Shown here piece by piece: positions 13,401-26,600 of a stretch of 64,000 nt of DNA; the stretch's first letter is position 1, and each line of letters opens with the position of its first letter. The notes beneath the pieces were generated by a model. The model was not told where the DNA came from. It saw only the letters and a program-made list of their open reading frames with translations, and searched no databases. The stretch covers positions 969,361 to 1,033,360 of the forward strand of contig JH720308.1 of the NCBI GenBank assembly GCA_000231825.2, given 5' to 3'. Origin of the DNA: Tetrahymena elliotti 4EA. Lineage: Eukaryota; Ciliophora; Oligohymenophorea; Hymenostomatida; Tetrahymenidae. The translations under genes were made by a program, and so were the position numbers.

Positions 13401-16400
13401 ATACATAAACAGAATAACTCAACTGATTATTAAGCAGATTAGGAATCCTAAAATCTTTCATGATTAAATTTACTTTATCACTATAAGAATTTATTTTATT
13501 TGTTGAGAGATTAAATTCTCCTGTAAAATTACCCAGGAATTTAATATTATTAATTGAAGCAGCATATATTTATTTGTTTTAGTTTCTTAATTCACATGAA
13601 ATGCTAATTTTTTAAGCAAAAGGATTAAATCCAGTTATACTGTAAAAATTTTAGTCTGAATCAAATTAAATAACAAGCTAAGATTTTTAAGATGGGCTAC
13701 ATACTAAGCTGAAGAGAGAGCTATCAAAAAAAGGAATTTATGGGAAAGCCTAGATAGTTAAAAATTTAATTGATAAACAAATATTCCCTATTTATTTTGA
13801 GCAATTGGCCTAAAGTAATAATCCTTACTTTTAGACACATTAGTTATTATCTAGACTGTTAGTAATTATTTTTTCAATAAGCTATGGGCTGGAAATACAA
13901 GAATCTTAACATTTCTAATCATTTATATAACTAAATGTAGGACATTATTAACACTAATTTAAATCATTGCATTTAGTGCATACTGAATATTCTGATCTTT
14001 AATATCCTTAATTACAATCATTTTAGCAAAGTCGAAAACTTCTTTCTAAATTTACTGATGATCCATAAAAAGTAACTCCACTTTACAATTATTAAGAATT
14101 TATATCATATTCTAGCTGATACTCCTAAAAGACTAATCCAGAATTGCATTCTAAGCAATCATATTGTGTTGGTCCATTACAGCTTAAGCATGAAGAATGG
14201 CATTAGTTACATAATTACTCTATATTTTATGCAAAATCTTATACCCATTTGGAAAAATTAAAATAATAACCCTAACTACACTATGTTTGTATGCAATATA
14301 ATTGATTAATCTCAAAATACCCAGATATTATACTTTCTGAGGGACATTCTTTCACACATTATGGAAATTAAAAATCTTTGAGTAAGGTAAAGGAGTCTCC
14401 TTCACATTTTTGGAAACAAACTCCATTTATGGTAGGTTCTTTTATAAATTAAGGGCACTAAGGTAAGCAATATCCTTGGTAAATAAATAAGCTTGAGTCT
14501 CTGCATTTTTAACAGACAGCAATTTATTATTAAAAATCAAATGAGATAATTTCACATGAATTATTAGTCAAGCATTTGTTTTTTAAAGGGAAAGTTCCAA
14601 CCGGACAAGAAGGCATGCAAATACCATAAAAAAATACATAGCGATCAGGACACTTAACTGGATGTTTAGTCAGAACGTATATACTTTTTATTCTACACTG
14701 TTAGTATTAATCTATTTCGAAAGAGTCATCACAATAATTGCATGTAGATCCATTATTACATGATTTGCACCCCTGCATACTATTTATTATAAAAATAAAA
14801 TAATAATTAAAAACCTCTGATCTCATAAAAAGTAATAATAAGATATCTGATTTTTAATCTTGTTTTTCTGTAATGTGTAAATACTCCCTTTTTAATTTTT
14901 TATTAATTATCAAACGTAGACTTATCAAAATCAAGAAAATTATAAAATAAGAATTATTACCAACCATAACATATTAATTAATTTTATTTAAGACTTGGGT
15001 ATGTGTAGTCAGGACAAGCAGTAATACATTTTCCATAATAATTAAAAAAACCACTTTTGCAGATCTCACAATATGTTGACAACCCTATACATTATTTGCA
15101 AACAGAATTTATTTCAGTTGAGCAGTTTTAACATGAATTTAAAGCCTAGTCTTAATCTAATTCCCATATTCTTTTTTATTACAAAGATATTACTTATTGA
15201 AGACTGTTCATTGGAATATATTAATTTGGCAGACATTTCCTCATACATTTATTATTTTATATACTGTAATTAATAGAGTCAATACAAGACGTGCATGTAA
15301 ATTAATCAAGACAAGTTAAACATCCATCTAACACTGAAGAGCATTCAATACATCTTCCATCTGATTTAGATGCATAAAATTATGGATGACAGCTCATAAT
15401 ACATTAATTCCCTTAAAGATAATAATCTTTAAATTAATCCCTTCTACAAGATGTACAAGAATTACTTTCATCTTAACACGTGAGGCAAGGCTGTTGACAT
15501 TATTTGCATTACCCATTTTATAAAAAAAAACCATCATCACATAAAATACAAACACCTTCTTTACTGCAGGTTTTACCTTTTTTGATAAAAAAATATCTCT
15601 ATTCTGAATTGAAACATTCATAAAATTTAAATTAATTTATATAGGAATTAATTAGTCATTTCTTACAAAAGTTCCAATCTACAAATTATTAAATTAATTT
15701 GTGCAGTCCTTTTTAATGAAAAAATCAAAGAAATCTAAAAATAAATTTACATCTTTAAATTTGGCAGATTTAATTAGGAATTTCCAATTAGCAAAATGTC
15801 CCATAATCTTATAAAAGGAATCCTATTTTACATTCTATACAACTCAATTGGCCGATACATTACTAACAATTCTAAATTTCACACTTAGAGCATAAACGAT
15901 TGCTGTAATCTAGATAAAATTAAGGGAAGCATTCTAAGCATCTTCCATCTGTATCACATCTAATTATAAAGATAATTGTTAAAACTTTGAAAAATAAATA
16001 AAAGATATTCAACTTCCAGATAAAACATGATAAAAAAATATCATTCATTAACTTAACTCCTAATATTTTATATTAAAATATTGAATTCAATTTATTAATT
16101 TATTTGGGTCGAAGAAATTATGCATGAAATGTTGAAAAAAAAGGCAACCTCTTGCAGTTATTAACCTCACATTTGGTACAGTAAAACATATCTGAATAAG
16201 ATACTATTTCTTAATAACCCTAAATACATCCTAAGCATTAGTAATTATTTGGCCCTCTACAAATCTCACAAGTTGGATGACAAATTTACATTTGCTATGA
16301 AGCATTGTCAAAATAAACCCCTGATTTGGGAAATTTATCTTTTACATTTGTTGAAATTAGACATTTATTATCTTAACTAAGATAATATCCCTCTACACAA

Positions 16401-16549
16401 ACTAAGCATTAATATTTTGAACAGATTTAGCAACTAGGAAAAAGTTAGCAATATGGATCTATAATATCTAAGGCATTTATATTTATGATACATGTCAAAA
16501 TAATAATCAGTATAAATAAATAGTCATTTAAATAATTAAAAAAAATCAT
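10476..16549 (-). CDS. Cysteine-rich, EGF- and GPS-like multi-pass surface protein (smaller member of divergent pair)
   Basis: Minus-strand, intron-containing gene of roughly 1,800 aa. It starts at the ATG at 16549, followed by a signal peptide (hydrophobic core FILIIILTCII) and at once by furin-like CxxC repeats. Introns I can place by frame include 15960-16148, 14780-14960 and 12764-12827; others exist. In order: Cys-rich repeats (about 16.5-13.7 kb), a polar beta-rich stretch, one EGF-like module (about 12.98-12.83 kb, with CSNNGIC), then a region ending in a poorly conserved GPS-like element (about 11.95-11.84 kb). A hydrophobic helix follows near 11.65 kb, then a Q-rich cytosolic loop and four more helices between about 10.93 and 10.53 kb. 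The end is TGA 10476-10478. The layout mirrors the plus-strand gene at 17696, its divergent neighbour. The family resembles GAIN/GPS receptors and the N-terminal membrane part of polycystin-1, but no channel module or PLAT domain is seen. Ligand and role are unknown. Confidence 0.75.
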
Positions 16550-17695
16550 CCTAATATTTCTTCTTTTTAATTTTTTTACTTTTTTAATTTTTATCTTAAA
16601 ATTTTCGATTGATAAAAGCTTAATTCAATCTAGTTTAAATGATTTACTTATATTTCTAAATCTTTTTTAGATAATTATTAGAAGTATTATCATTTTCAGA
16701 CATAGCTTTATAATTAACTTGTAAGTTAAAAATAGCATAAAAAGCAGTCTTAAATACTTTACTGTTAGTTTTTTTTTATTACTTGGAAAAAAATTTACTT
16801 AACTTTTGGTTGTTACTTGATTTTGAAGAAATGTTACATTAAAAAATTAATTTGTTTAATAAAAGAAAAAAATTAGATCTTTTTTGATTAATTTTATTTC
16901 TTGTAATATTTTATTTATGATAAATACTCTTTCATTTTTACTGAAGTTAAAATTTTTATATTTTAATATTCTTAATTACCATTATTTTTTTGATTGTAAT
17001 TTAGTAAATTTTCCCTAAAATTTCATATCAACCTGTTTAAATAAATGCACAATATAAATTGTGCATTTCAATTAGTTAATTTATTGAAATAATTTTAAAT
17101 GTTGATTCATTTTAATATTTTATTAAACAATTTTTATTTGGTATGTAAATCAAAACATTTTCTTGAATAAAACTAATCTAAAAAATTATTATATTTTTTT
17201 AATTTCATTAATAAATTCCTTTCATCTTTGATTATTTTAAACTTATTTATTTTTAGAAAATATGAAGCAAAAATTATTTTTTTCTCGATTAAGAAAAATG
17301 TAATTTTGAAATATCTTTTATTTTTAATATTAATGATGAACAAACAAAAAATTATGTCATTTTAAAACTTAAAAATTATAGATAAAATTTACCTAAAAAT
17401 AATTTTTTAAGTTTTAAAATGATACTTCTACCACAAATTTGGTTGATAATTAATAATCTTAGATTTTTTAAGAAAATTTATTGAAAGAGTACTTTAGAAA
17501 ATTAAAAAAACAGAGTTCCTTAATATCTAAAAAGAATAGTTAAAAACCTTTAATAATAACCTTATAAAGAAATAGGTTTATGAATTTGAATGACTTTTTC
17601 TTTGGTTTAAACAAACTTTTTAAAAAATTACAAAACTTAAAGTTAATTAAAATTTAATTCTTTTGCACTTTAAAGAAATACCATTTTACTTAAAA
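16550..17695. other. Divergent promoter region between the two giant membrane-protein genes
   Basis: 1.1 kb separating two oppositely transcribed genes with similar protein architecture, so it should hold both promoters. Strongly A/T-rich, with T and A runs and a small AATGCACAATTT/AAATTGTGCATT-type inverted pair around 17044-17070. No coding potential found in either direction. Confidence 0.6.
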
Positions 17696-20600
17696 ATGTA
17701 CATAATACCATTAGTTAGAAAATTTAAGGCAATCAAATTTATTTTATTCTTCATATCTATATTGATTAGAAGAACCTTTTCTGAGTATACCTTTGAAAAA
17801 ATTTATCCAATAAAAACAAGTTTTTCATAACTATAATGTCCTCAACCATATTCAACTTAAATTCCTGAAGGTATTAACAAAAGATAGCTTGGGGGTTAAT
17901 ATTACATAAATAATCATGTAAAAAGTATTTCGCTAGGTTTTTGGCTAAATTATTAGATACCTTAAAGCTCTAATTCTTAAAATAAAAACTTTACTTTATT
18001 TTATTTCAAGTCTGATACCACTGATTCTACTAGTAATAACATTCAACATTCTTTTTTGAAGAATATAACATTTTATAATTTTTTTGAATTGATTATACAT
18101 ATAGGTGATGAAATAAACTTAAGACTTTTAACTGTGTTTTTTAGCGAAACAATTTAAAATAAAGTTAGTTAAACAACAATAATCCTTAGTAGTTTTGCTA
18201 ATTCTCTTGTTTTGGCTATTCCATAAAATTTGTAGAACTAATGGATATATTTTGCATGCTCTTTAAATTTATCTTAAAATATGCTAGAACTAGGGTTGAT
18301 ATATACAGATATAAATAATGTTTAAACTATTTCTAACACCAATTCATCATTTAATTCTTAAATAAAGTTAAGTGATTTTCCAAATTTAGGTTTATATCCA
18401 TTATGGACTCCAATTTCTTCTCTTCTTTGCGGGTAAGTATATAATTTTTACTTATTTACTCAATCTTCTTTCTAAGGAAATGATGGCCAGCTTGTATATC
18501 TATCTTAAATAAGCAATAGTTAATTAATAGGAAACTATCTTTTGATGCAAACTAGTCAAGTTTTGGGTTAAATCAATCAGTAAAACTTTATAATAAAATT
18601 ATTGAAAATTTTAATCATTTATTGATAATAAAAAAGAAATTTAGTTACAAATGACCTACTCATGGTTTCAGGCTTTAACTATTAGATAGAATTATAAAAC
18701 GATGCTCAGTTCTAAAAATTGTTTGATCCAAATAACCCATATTACTCAGCTACCTTGTCTGATGGAAGGTTTTACTCTATAAAAAACTTAGATATCTAGA
18801 ATATGATGACACTAATATTTGATTACTATACTTAATTGCCCATTAGCGATATCATTTTTGTTTCTTAATCTCTGACAAGCTCTAATCAAAAAATGTTTGC
18901 AATTTCCTAGTTCAAAAATGCAACAGGTTTATACTTAAGTGTTACTATTGAAGGAAATAATATTATTTTCTCTTCTTAATTAGTAGAGTAGCAAATAATA
19001 TATATAGGATTAAGCATAAGTTGCTCTCCACCATTTAAATAAACAACAATTAACTTAAGCATAAATTATACTAGCTATGAGTAACAAATAATTTAGGGAG
19101 TATGTTTCAACATGCAAAAAACCAATTAAAAATTATATTTGGGATATTATGAAGCAATAAGTCAAAATCCAAATTAATTTAAGTCTATAACTAATTTAAT
19201 TATAGTTAAAGGTACTAACGTTAGTGGAATTTATTCATAAGACGAAATACTCAAAAATTATAGATAAATTTAAAATTGTTAATTTATTATTTAGTCTACC
19301 TAAAGTAACTCCAATTAATGCTTGAAATGTGCAGGTGAATATCTTCTTAGCAATAATCAGTGTATTAAGAGCTAAGACTGCATAATTATAGACTAAATTA
19401 CAAAGAATCCATAATTTAGTTAAGTAATTGGTAATACTTGCATTTTGGATTGCTAAAATGGTTAAATAATAAAACCTAATTCGATGTGTGATTATGGTAA
19501 AAAAAATTTTTATTTTTACTTCTTTTTTTTTACATTTTTTTTATAATTAGACTATTTGGCTTAAAGTGGTTTATATTATGGAACTGTAAATTTAACAGAA
19601 TTTAATTCTTCATTTCTTGTAGACAATTTAAATTATGTGGATAATCCATAGATTTTCCTAGGCATAAGCGGAATAGAACATGATAATACAACATAAGGAT
19701 ATAATTTTACTCTATTTGCAAATGATATTTAGCAAACTCAATTTTATGTAAATTTATCTGAGTTTACTAACAAGACATATTCATCATTCTTAGTGTCATA
19801 CTTAGTTGCTCCTCAAAACTCTAGTAAAATAGAAATTGGGCGTTACTAGTTAAATAGTAGCTATATTGTTAAATAACCAGATGAAACAATTTAAGTTTAT
19901 TTATTTCCATTTAAAAATTAAAAACTGTATATTCCAAATGTAGTAGTAGGTGTTGCAAGTTATTTTGGGATAAATAACTAAATCAGATTTGAATATGCAG
20001 TTTAAAATATAACTTATTTAGGTAAACAAATATCTTTATTTTTTTAAGATCATAAAATTTTTAAGTTTTTATTTAAACTTTTTTGAGTTTGACATATTTT
20101 TTTTCTTAAAATTTTTTATTTTATTGCACAAAAAGGCTTTTCAATTATTCTACCAGCAACTAATGAAACAGGCATAACAGAAATTCAATATATAGCATTT
20201 AAAGGATTAATGTTTGAACAAAAGTTCAATTTTACTGAAAATAATCAAAATGGATGGGGAGTTGAACCATAAAATAGCACATTCAGATATTTAAATACAC
20301 TTAATAAAACATTTGTTGAACAAGTAGATCCTAATATTAAATTATTCTCTATGATAAGTGGGATGATAAAAACTAATGATACATATTAAGGTTTAAGTGT
20401 CTATAATGTTAATAACACAATTAATTATGGAAAATTAGTTGTAGATTATGTCTAAGCTAACAAATCAGCTCTTTAATATTTCAAATCTAGTTCTATATTT
20501 TTATATGATAAATGTAAAATCTCAGGTTGCTTGTATAGTGATTTTGATAATAATAGTATTATCAATTATGATTTGTCTCTCTTTGAAAATTAAAATCACC

Positions 20601-23600
20601 CTTTAAAAAGTGGGTCAGGTTTAAGATAATTTGTTAATAGAGTTTATTTTGACAAATTTTTTGAAAATAAACCTAAAGTAAAATATTTTCTAAATTTTAA
20701 TCAATTTTATTCTTTGAAATTTTATTAAAAGGTTTTTCTTTACTTTGAAGAGATAAACATACCTGAAGCTAGTTATAATACAAGCATTTCATTTGAATTT
20801 AGGCCATAAAATATAAATTATGATGGATTCGATTTAGTTTATGAAGTATATGACAATTTTCTACTTTAGAGCATGAGAATAAAATATTTTGCTACATAAA
20901 ATACAAATGTTTAGATTGGAGAGGTAGTGGTAAATTAAGATGATGTTTAATAATGGTTATAGCTTCAAAATAATACTTCTGCTTAATATTACCCAATTAC
21001 AACCTAATTTTAAAATCAATTCAGCTAAATTCCTTAGGTGATGGTATCAGTGTTTAGTTATTCTGGTAATTAAACAACAAACTTAAATTTTGATATCTAA
21101 ATTTAAAATATTGATTTCAATTCAGTTACATTCAATGTTCAAATTATTTAAAATTTAACTTAATTTAAATTCTAATATATTGCTGTTTAGAATTCGTCTC
21201 TTATAGAAATATAAAATTTGAAGTTGACAGATTTTAATGTAAGTTATTTTTTATTTTATCAAGTTAAATAAACAATTTTTAACAAAAGAATACCCCTATT
21301 GCAGTTAGCTTTGATCCTATTCAAATAATACTAGACCCTGCTACTAATATTATTAATACTAATTCAACATCTCTAAATGCAAATAATTCAAACTTGACTT
21401 CAAATACAACTAATACTTAAATCTAATAAAATACAGCTACAACATAAACAAATACGAATAGTACAAGTTAAACTAACTTAAATTAAAATAGTACAACAGC
21501 AGGTGAAACAAATAATAATACAAGTACCTTAATAAATAATACATTTTAAAATTAAACTTAGGTATATTCTAACATAACCTCTAGAAGATTTTTATAAACT
21601 AATAATACTCAAACATCAAATAATAGCACAGATACAACTTTACCTTTAGATAGTAATTCTGGTTCCTCTAACTCAACTACATATAATGAAACAAGTAATT
21701 AAAATTAAACAAACACAAATTCTTCTAGCAATAGTACAGGTACTTCTACCCCTAGCGACCCTACAAGTGGTACTAATAATTAAAATTCAACTAATACTAA
21801 TTCTACTAATAGTAATGGTAATAATCAAACTAATATTTATATTCCAGAAACAATAATTTATAACAATTGGTTAACAAAATATTGGGATAGATGGAACATA
21901 ACTTCTTTTTCTAATGCTTCTTCTATTATTTTTAATTCTCCTAGCTCTAAAATTCTCTATCCTATTTACAGTCTCTAATTAGGTGCATAAACAATGACTA
22001 GTATAGATTTTTAAACTAAAGGAAGTATTTAGCTTTAAAATGGATTATTTTATTATAGTGCTTACTTAAACTTAGAAAGATATTTTATTTAATCATTTGG
22101 TATTTCAATGATGGGAACATTAATGACCTGTCCAAACTGGTGTGTTAAATGTGATATATATGGAGTTTGTTTATAATGTAAAGGCTCTAATCTTTAGCCA
22201 CCTAATTGTAATTGTAAAGAGGGATATACTTTAGATCCTACATATGGATGCATATAATGCTTTAATGGCTGCTGTAAGTCTGATCCAAGCAGCACAATAT
22301 GTGATAGTTGTAGTGACTCAAGCCTATACAAATAATTAAATTGCAATTGCTACACAAATTAATAAGTTCTTTACATTACTTGGAAAAATAAAATATAGTT
22401 AAATATTACCTTAGTTAATGGTGGAGAAATTGATTCTTTCAATTTACTTGGATGTAGTACTTGCAGTATAGTAAAAACTGGTAGGACTATTATTTTGACT
22501 TAAAATAGTCTTTCTCTAAATAATTTTGCAATTTATTCAACAATTGGTAACTCTCTTGGAGTTTTAGAATACTAAGTTTCTATGTTAGCTCCTCCTTAGT
22601 TTATTTGTTTTGGATCTATTAAATAAGAAAAAACTTTTATGATTAACTTATCACCAAATTAGAATTCCTAATCTGATTTTGATCATTTGTAAAACTCATT
22701 AAGTTATTGCTCAGACAGAACAACAAATTCTAAAGATGGTTCAGTTACATAATTTACTCCTATGTCTCTCAACTGGAAAAATACTTATGGTCTCAAATAT
22801 TAAAATAACACCTTCTTGCTCAGTGATTTAACCTAATCAATAGATTTTTTTTCTTTACAATTTTATCTTAGCTATAACATCACAATTAGGGATGGTAAAG
22901 CTCCTTCATACAACATTAGATGTGATGGATTTAAGTTAGCAGTAATTAAACTTTTAAATTTCAATTATTTTTATTAATTTTTATTATTTTACAAAAGTAA
23001 TTAGGATCATATTAAAATATAAAGCCTGGAATAAGTAATGAAGCTCAAAAAGAAGATAATTTAAGAAAATAATATATTTACTCTTAAAATTTTTAACAAA
23101 ATAAAACTGATAGGATTAATTTGATTGTTTAAGCTTGGTTTTTAATTAATTAAATGTAAGATAAAGCTATATATTCTCTTTTTGAAGTATTTTCATAAGA
23201 TGAAAGAACCTAATTTGGAGTAAGTTGTACAAAGAATTCAATCTTAATTAACTACTAAAATACTGGAGATTTTGTTTATCAAAAAAGTAATTTTCCTATT
23301 ATAAATGGTTTAGATAACCTAAGCGATGAGTGGTTTTATGTAAGTCTTGATTGGATAAATGGATTATTCTAAAGTAATTTTACTGTTAAATTGATAAGGT
23401 AAAAAGGATTTTGGAGCTCTAATATAACTGTTTATGAAGAAAATACAGCTTAATTTGATTTTTCTCTCTAAAAATTAAATATTACAATAAACAATCCAAT
23501 TTATTTTTAGGGTTCTTAATGGAATGGATAAACCATGGATTTTGGATTTTACAATTATTTAAATACTAAACCAGATTCATCAAAATCAATAGCTACTGAG

Positions 23601-26600
23601 AGCTTGAATATGAATGATAATGCCTTATTATTTCAAAAAACATATCAAAAAATAGTCTTTTTTTATGAATTTAAGATGTATAAATCTATAAATTTTATTT
23701 ATGACTACTCAAATAATAACAACAATTTTATGGATTAGCAAATAATTGATGCTTTAAATTCGTAAGGGTTGCTAGTTAAATCTAATCAATTTTTTACAAT
23801 CCCAAATTCAATTTATCTAGGGTAAATTAATGAGGAATATGGTTTTGTAATAGGTTTTACTATTTACATAAACAAGGTAAGTCCTTTTGAGGGTACTTTA
23901 CTTAATATAGGCCAGTTAGAAATTAGGCTTGTTTTATAAGATGGTTATTCTGACTCAAAACCATTTTAAAATTTTTAAGAATTCTACTCACTCTAAATTT
24001 GTGCTTACCAAGTACAATGCGTTAATAGCAAAAAACTCCAAATCCCTATAAATTCATAGAATTCTTTTGGAATATTAATTCAAATTGTTAAGGTTTATTA
24101 TGGAAATAGAAGAGTTTTGTCTATAAGTCTATACAGTTAAACTGTAAATGATGAAAATATTATATTTAATTTATAGCAAGCTTCAAGTGGATTTAATTCT
24201 TTTAATCAAACATAAAATTCTGATAATCTCATAAACTCTATTGTTATTGGTTCCTAAAATAATTATTTTAACAATCCAGATAATAATTTTGTGATTGGTA
24301 GATTAATAGTATAAAGTGGTTCTTATGTGAAACCATTTGATATTCTTATATAATAATAAACTGATAAAACTATTTTATAAAATGCTTCTTAATAATTAGG
24401 AATAACTCTTGAAACTAGTGATTAAGTGAATTCAATGATGCTAAATAGATTGATGTCTTAAAAATGTATTTTACAACTAGGAAAATATAATTAAGATTAA
24501 GTTTGTGCTAAATGTAATAGCAACTATTAAAATGTATAAGGAACATGTGTAAGTAATGGAGAATGCAATCAATATTATTAAGAACTATCATTCTAATAAC
24601 CAGTATAAAAAGGAGCTTACTTTTATGACTATGATGCAAAGTAGTGCCTCCCTTGTAGTAATAATTGCATGTCTTGTAAATATTCATCTTCAAATTGCAT
24701 AACATGCTTAAACGGTTTTATAAATCCTCCCTCATGTAGTTAGTGTGGATACATTAATGGTGACCCTACTTTTTATAACCCCGATACTTAAAGTTGTGTT
24801 AATCAATGCCCTGCTAATTATTGTACTGATAAGTAGAATCTTATATGTACCAAATGCGATGGGGTTATAAGAAATATATTTTAAGATTTTTACCTTTCCC
24901 AACAATTTTCTTCATTTAATTGGGTTATTTCTCGATAAGTCATTCAAAATTCTCTTCCTAATTTTATTAGCTGTTTTGTTTATCAATATTAACTTTCATT
25001 TTTTGGAGGAGCTGGAACACTAAATTAACAAAGTATTTTATCAACATAAATAAAGTAAATTCCTTTACATTACTAAATAAGTTACTCTTTTCTTTTGCTG
25101 ATCTCAAAGACAGATTTTTAAGTAGACAATTTAAAAATGAAGGATATTTTATAGCTTTATTCAGATGGAATATTAGTCTCAAATTATGAATTAAAAATAA
25201 TTAGTTAAAATTCTATGATATGCTCAAATTAGTTACCTTAATCATCTGTTTATTTTGTAAATGCTACAATTCTTCATTAAAACACAGCCACTTTATTTAA
25301 TATAACTTTTAACTTTAAGAATAGCTCCTCTCAAAGCTAATCATTGAATTGGGGAATTAGGTCTTTTAAAATAGATATATTTTAGTGCCATTACTCTTGC
25401 TTTACATGCTCAGGTCCAGGTGTTTTTGAGTGTTTATCTTGTACTGCAGATCTTATCTTTATGACTGGTAGATGTGTATGTCCTTAAAAATCTTAGTACC
25501 TAACTAAAAAATTTGATTGCTGGTCTAATCCTTGCTTTACTTGTTAAACATGTAATTCGCCCTGCTAGCTTTGTGATAATGAGAATATTTGCTTATAATG
25601 TATAAATGGCTTTTTTTTATATGAAGGTGTTTGCTACTAAGATTGTAGGAATATTCCAAGCAATTAAAAATATTGGCCTTTCCTGATGAATGATAATGCT
25701 AAAAGATTATGCCTTCCCACTAACCTAACAGATTAAATTTAACTATTCAATAATGATACATTTAGGAAAGAATTTTAATATTCTAAATATTGGGTTTAGT
25801 CTCCTGCATAAACTCCTGGTTAATATCTCCTTCAGTGTGGGACAAATAATTTTGTTGGATAATTCGGCAACACTAATTTTTCTAGAATATTTTAATTAAG
25901 CTAACCTTACTATCAACTAACAATCTAATTTTAATTATTATTATTAAATAATTTAACAGGAAAGTCTTTATTTAATGTAGAACTAAATAAAAAATAATTA
26001 GTATCTTAAGGAGCTACTAATTTTTCACAATTTACTCAATTAAGTTAATGTCTTACTTATCCATCCCCACAATTAGTTAAAATTTAGATATCGAATATAA
26101 CCTTTAGTGATGCTTCATTTTAGCTATCTCTATTCTCTTAAAATTTTGATTCTGTTAGTTGGGCATTTAGAAATTTAACAATTATTTCAAGTAAATTTTT
26201 AATTATTTTCTAATTTAAAAAAATTTATTTTTTTTAACAAACAACTTCAGGTCTTTGTCCAATTTATTGTTCAGAATGCTTGTCAGATAGTAAATGCACA
26301 AAATGCGTAAACGGAGGTATTCCAGAATTTTAATGCTAATGTGGTAGTAATTATGTGTATTCACTTAAACCAAAATGTTCTATCTAACCTTGTGGATATT
26401 GCATGCCTTGTGATGAATCGTGCTTTTCTTGTTCAGGTCCAGGTCCATTCAATTGCATTAAATGTAAAATTGGTTATAAAAAATTAGGTGAAAGATGTGT
26501 TTTATAATGTCCAGACAATTACTATTTTAATACAAATCAAAATGAATGCTTATTATGTGATACAAGTTGCTTCAATTGCATGGGACCAAATCCAGATAAT

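Noticed and set aside
14763..14823. Possible separate gene start (MRSEVFNYYFIFIINS...) inside the minus-strand giant gene, looking like a signal peptide
   Set aside because: It falls in an intron (14780-14960). Splicing GTAATA..AATAG joins two halves of one furin-like repeat with correct Cys spacing, so one gene explains the region better.
17000..17420. Inverted A/T-rich pairs that could suggest a mobile element or an RNA hairpin
   Set aside because: No transposase-type ORF, no target-site duplication, and such pairs are expected by chance at this base composition.
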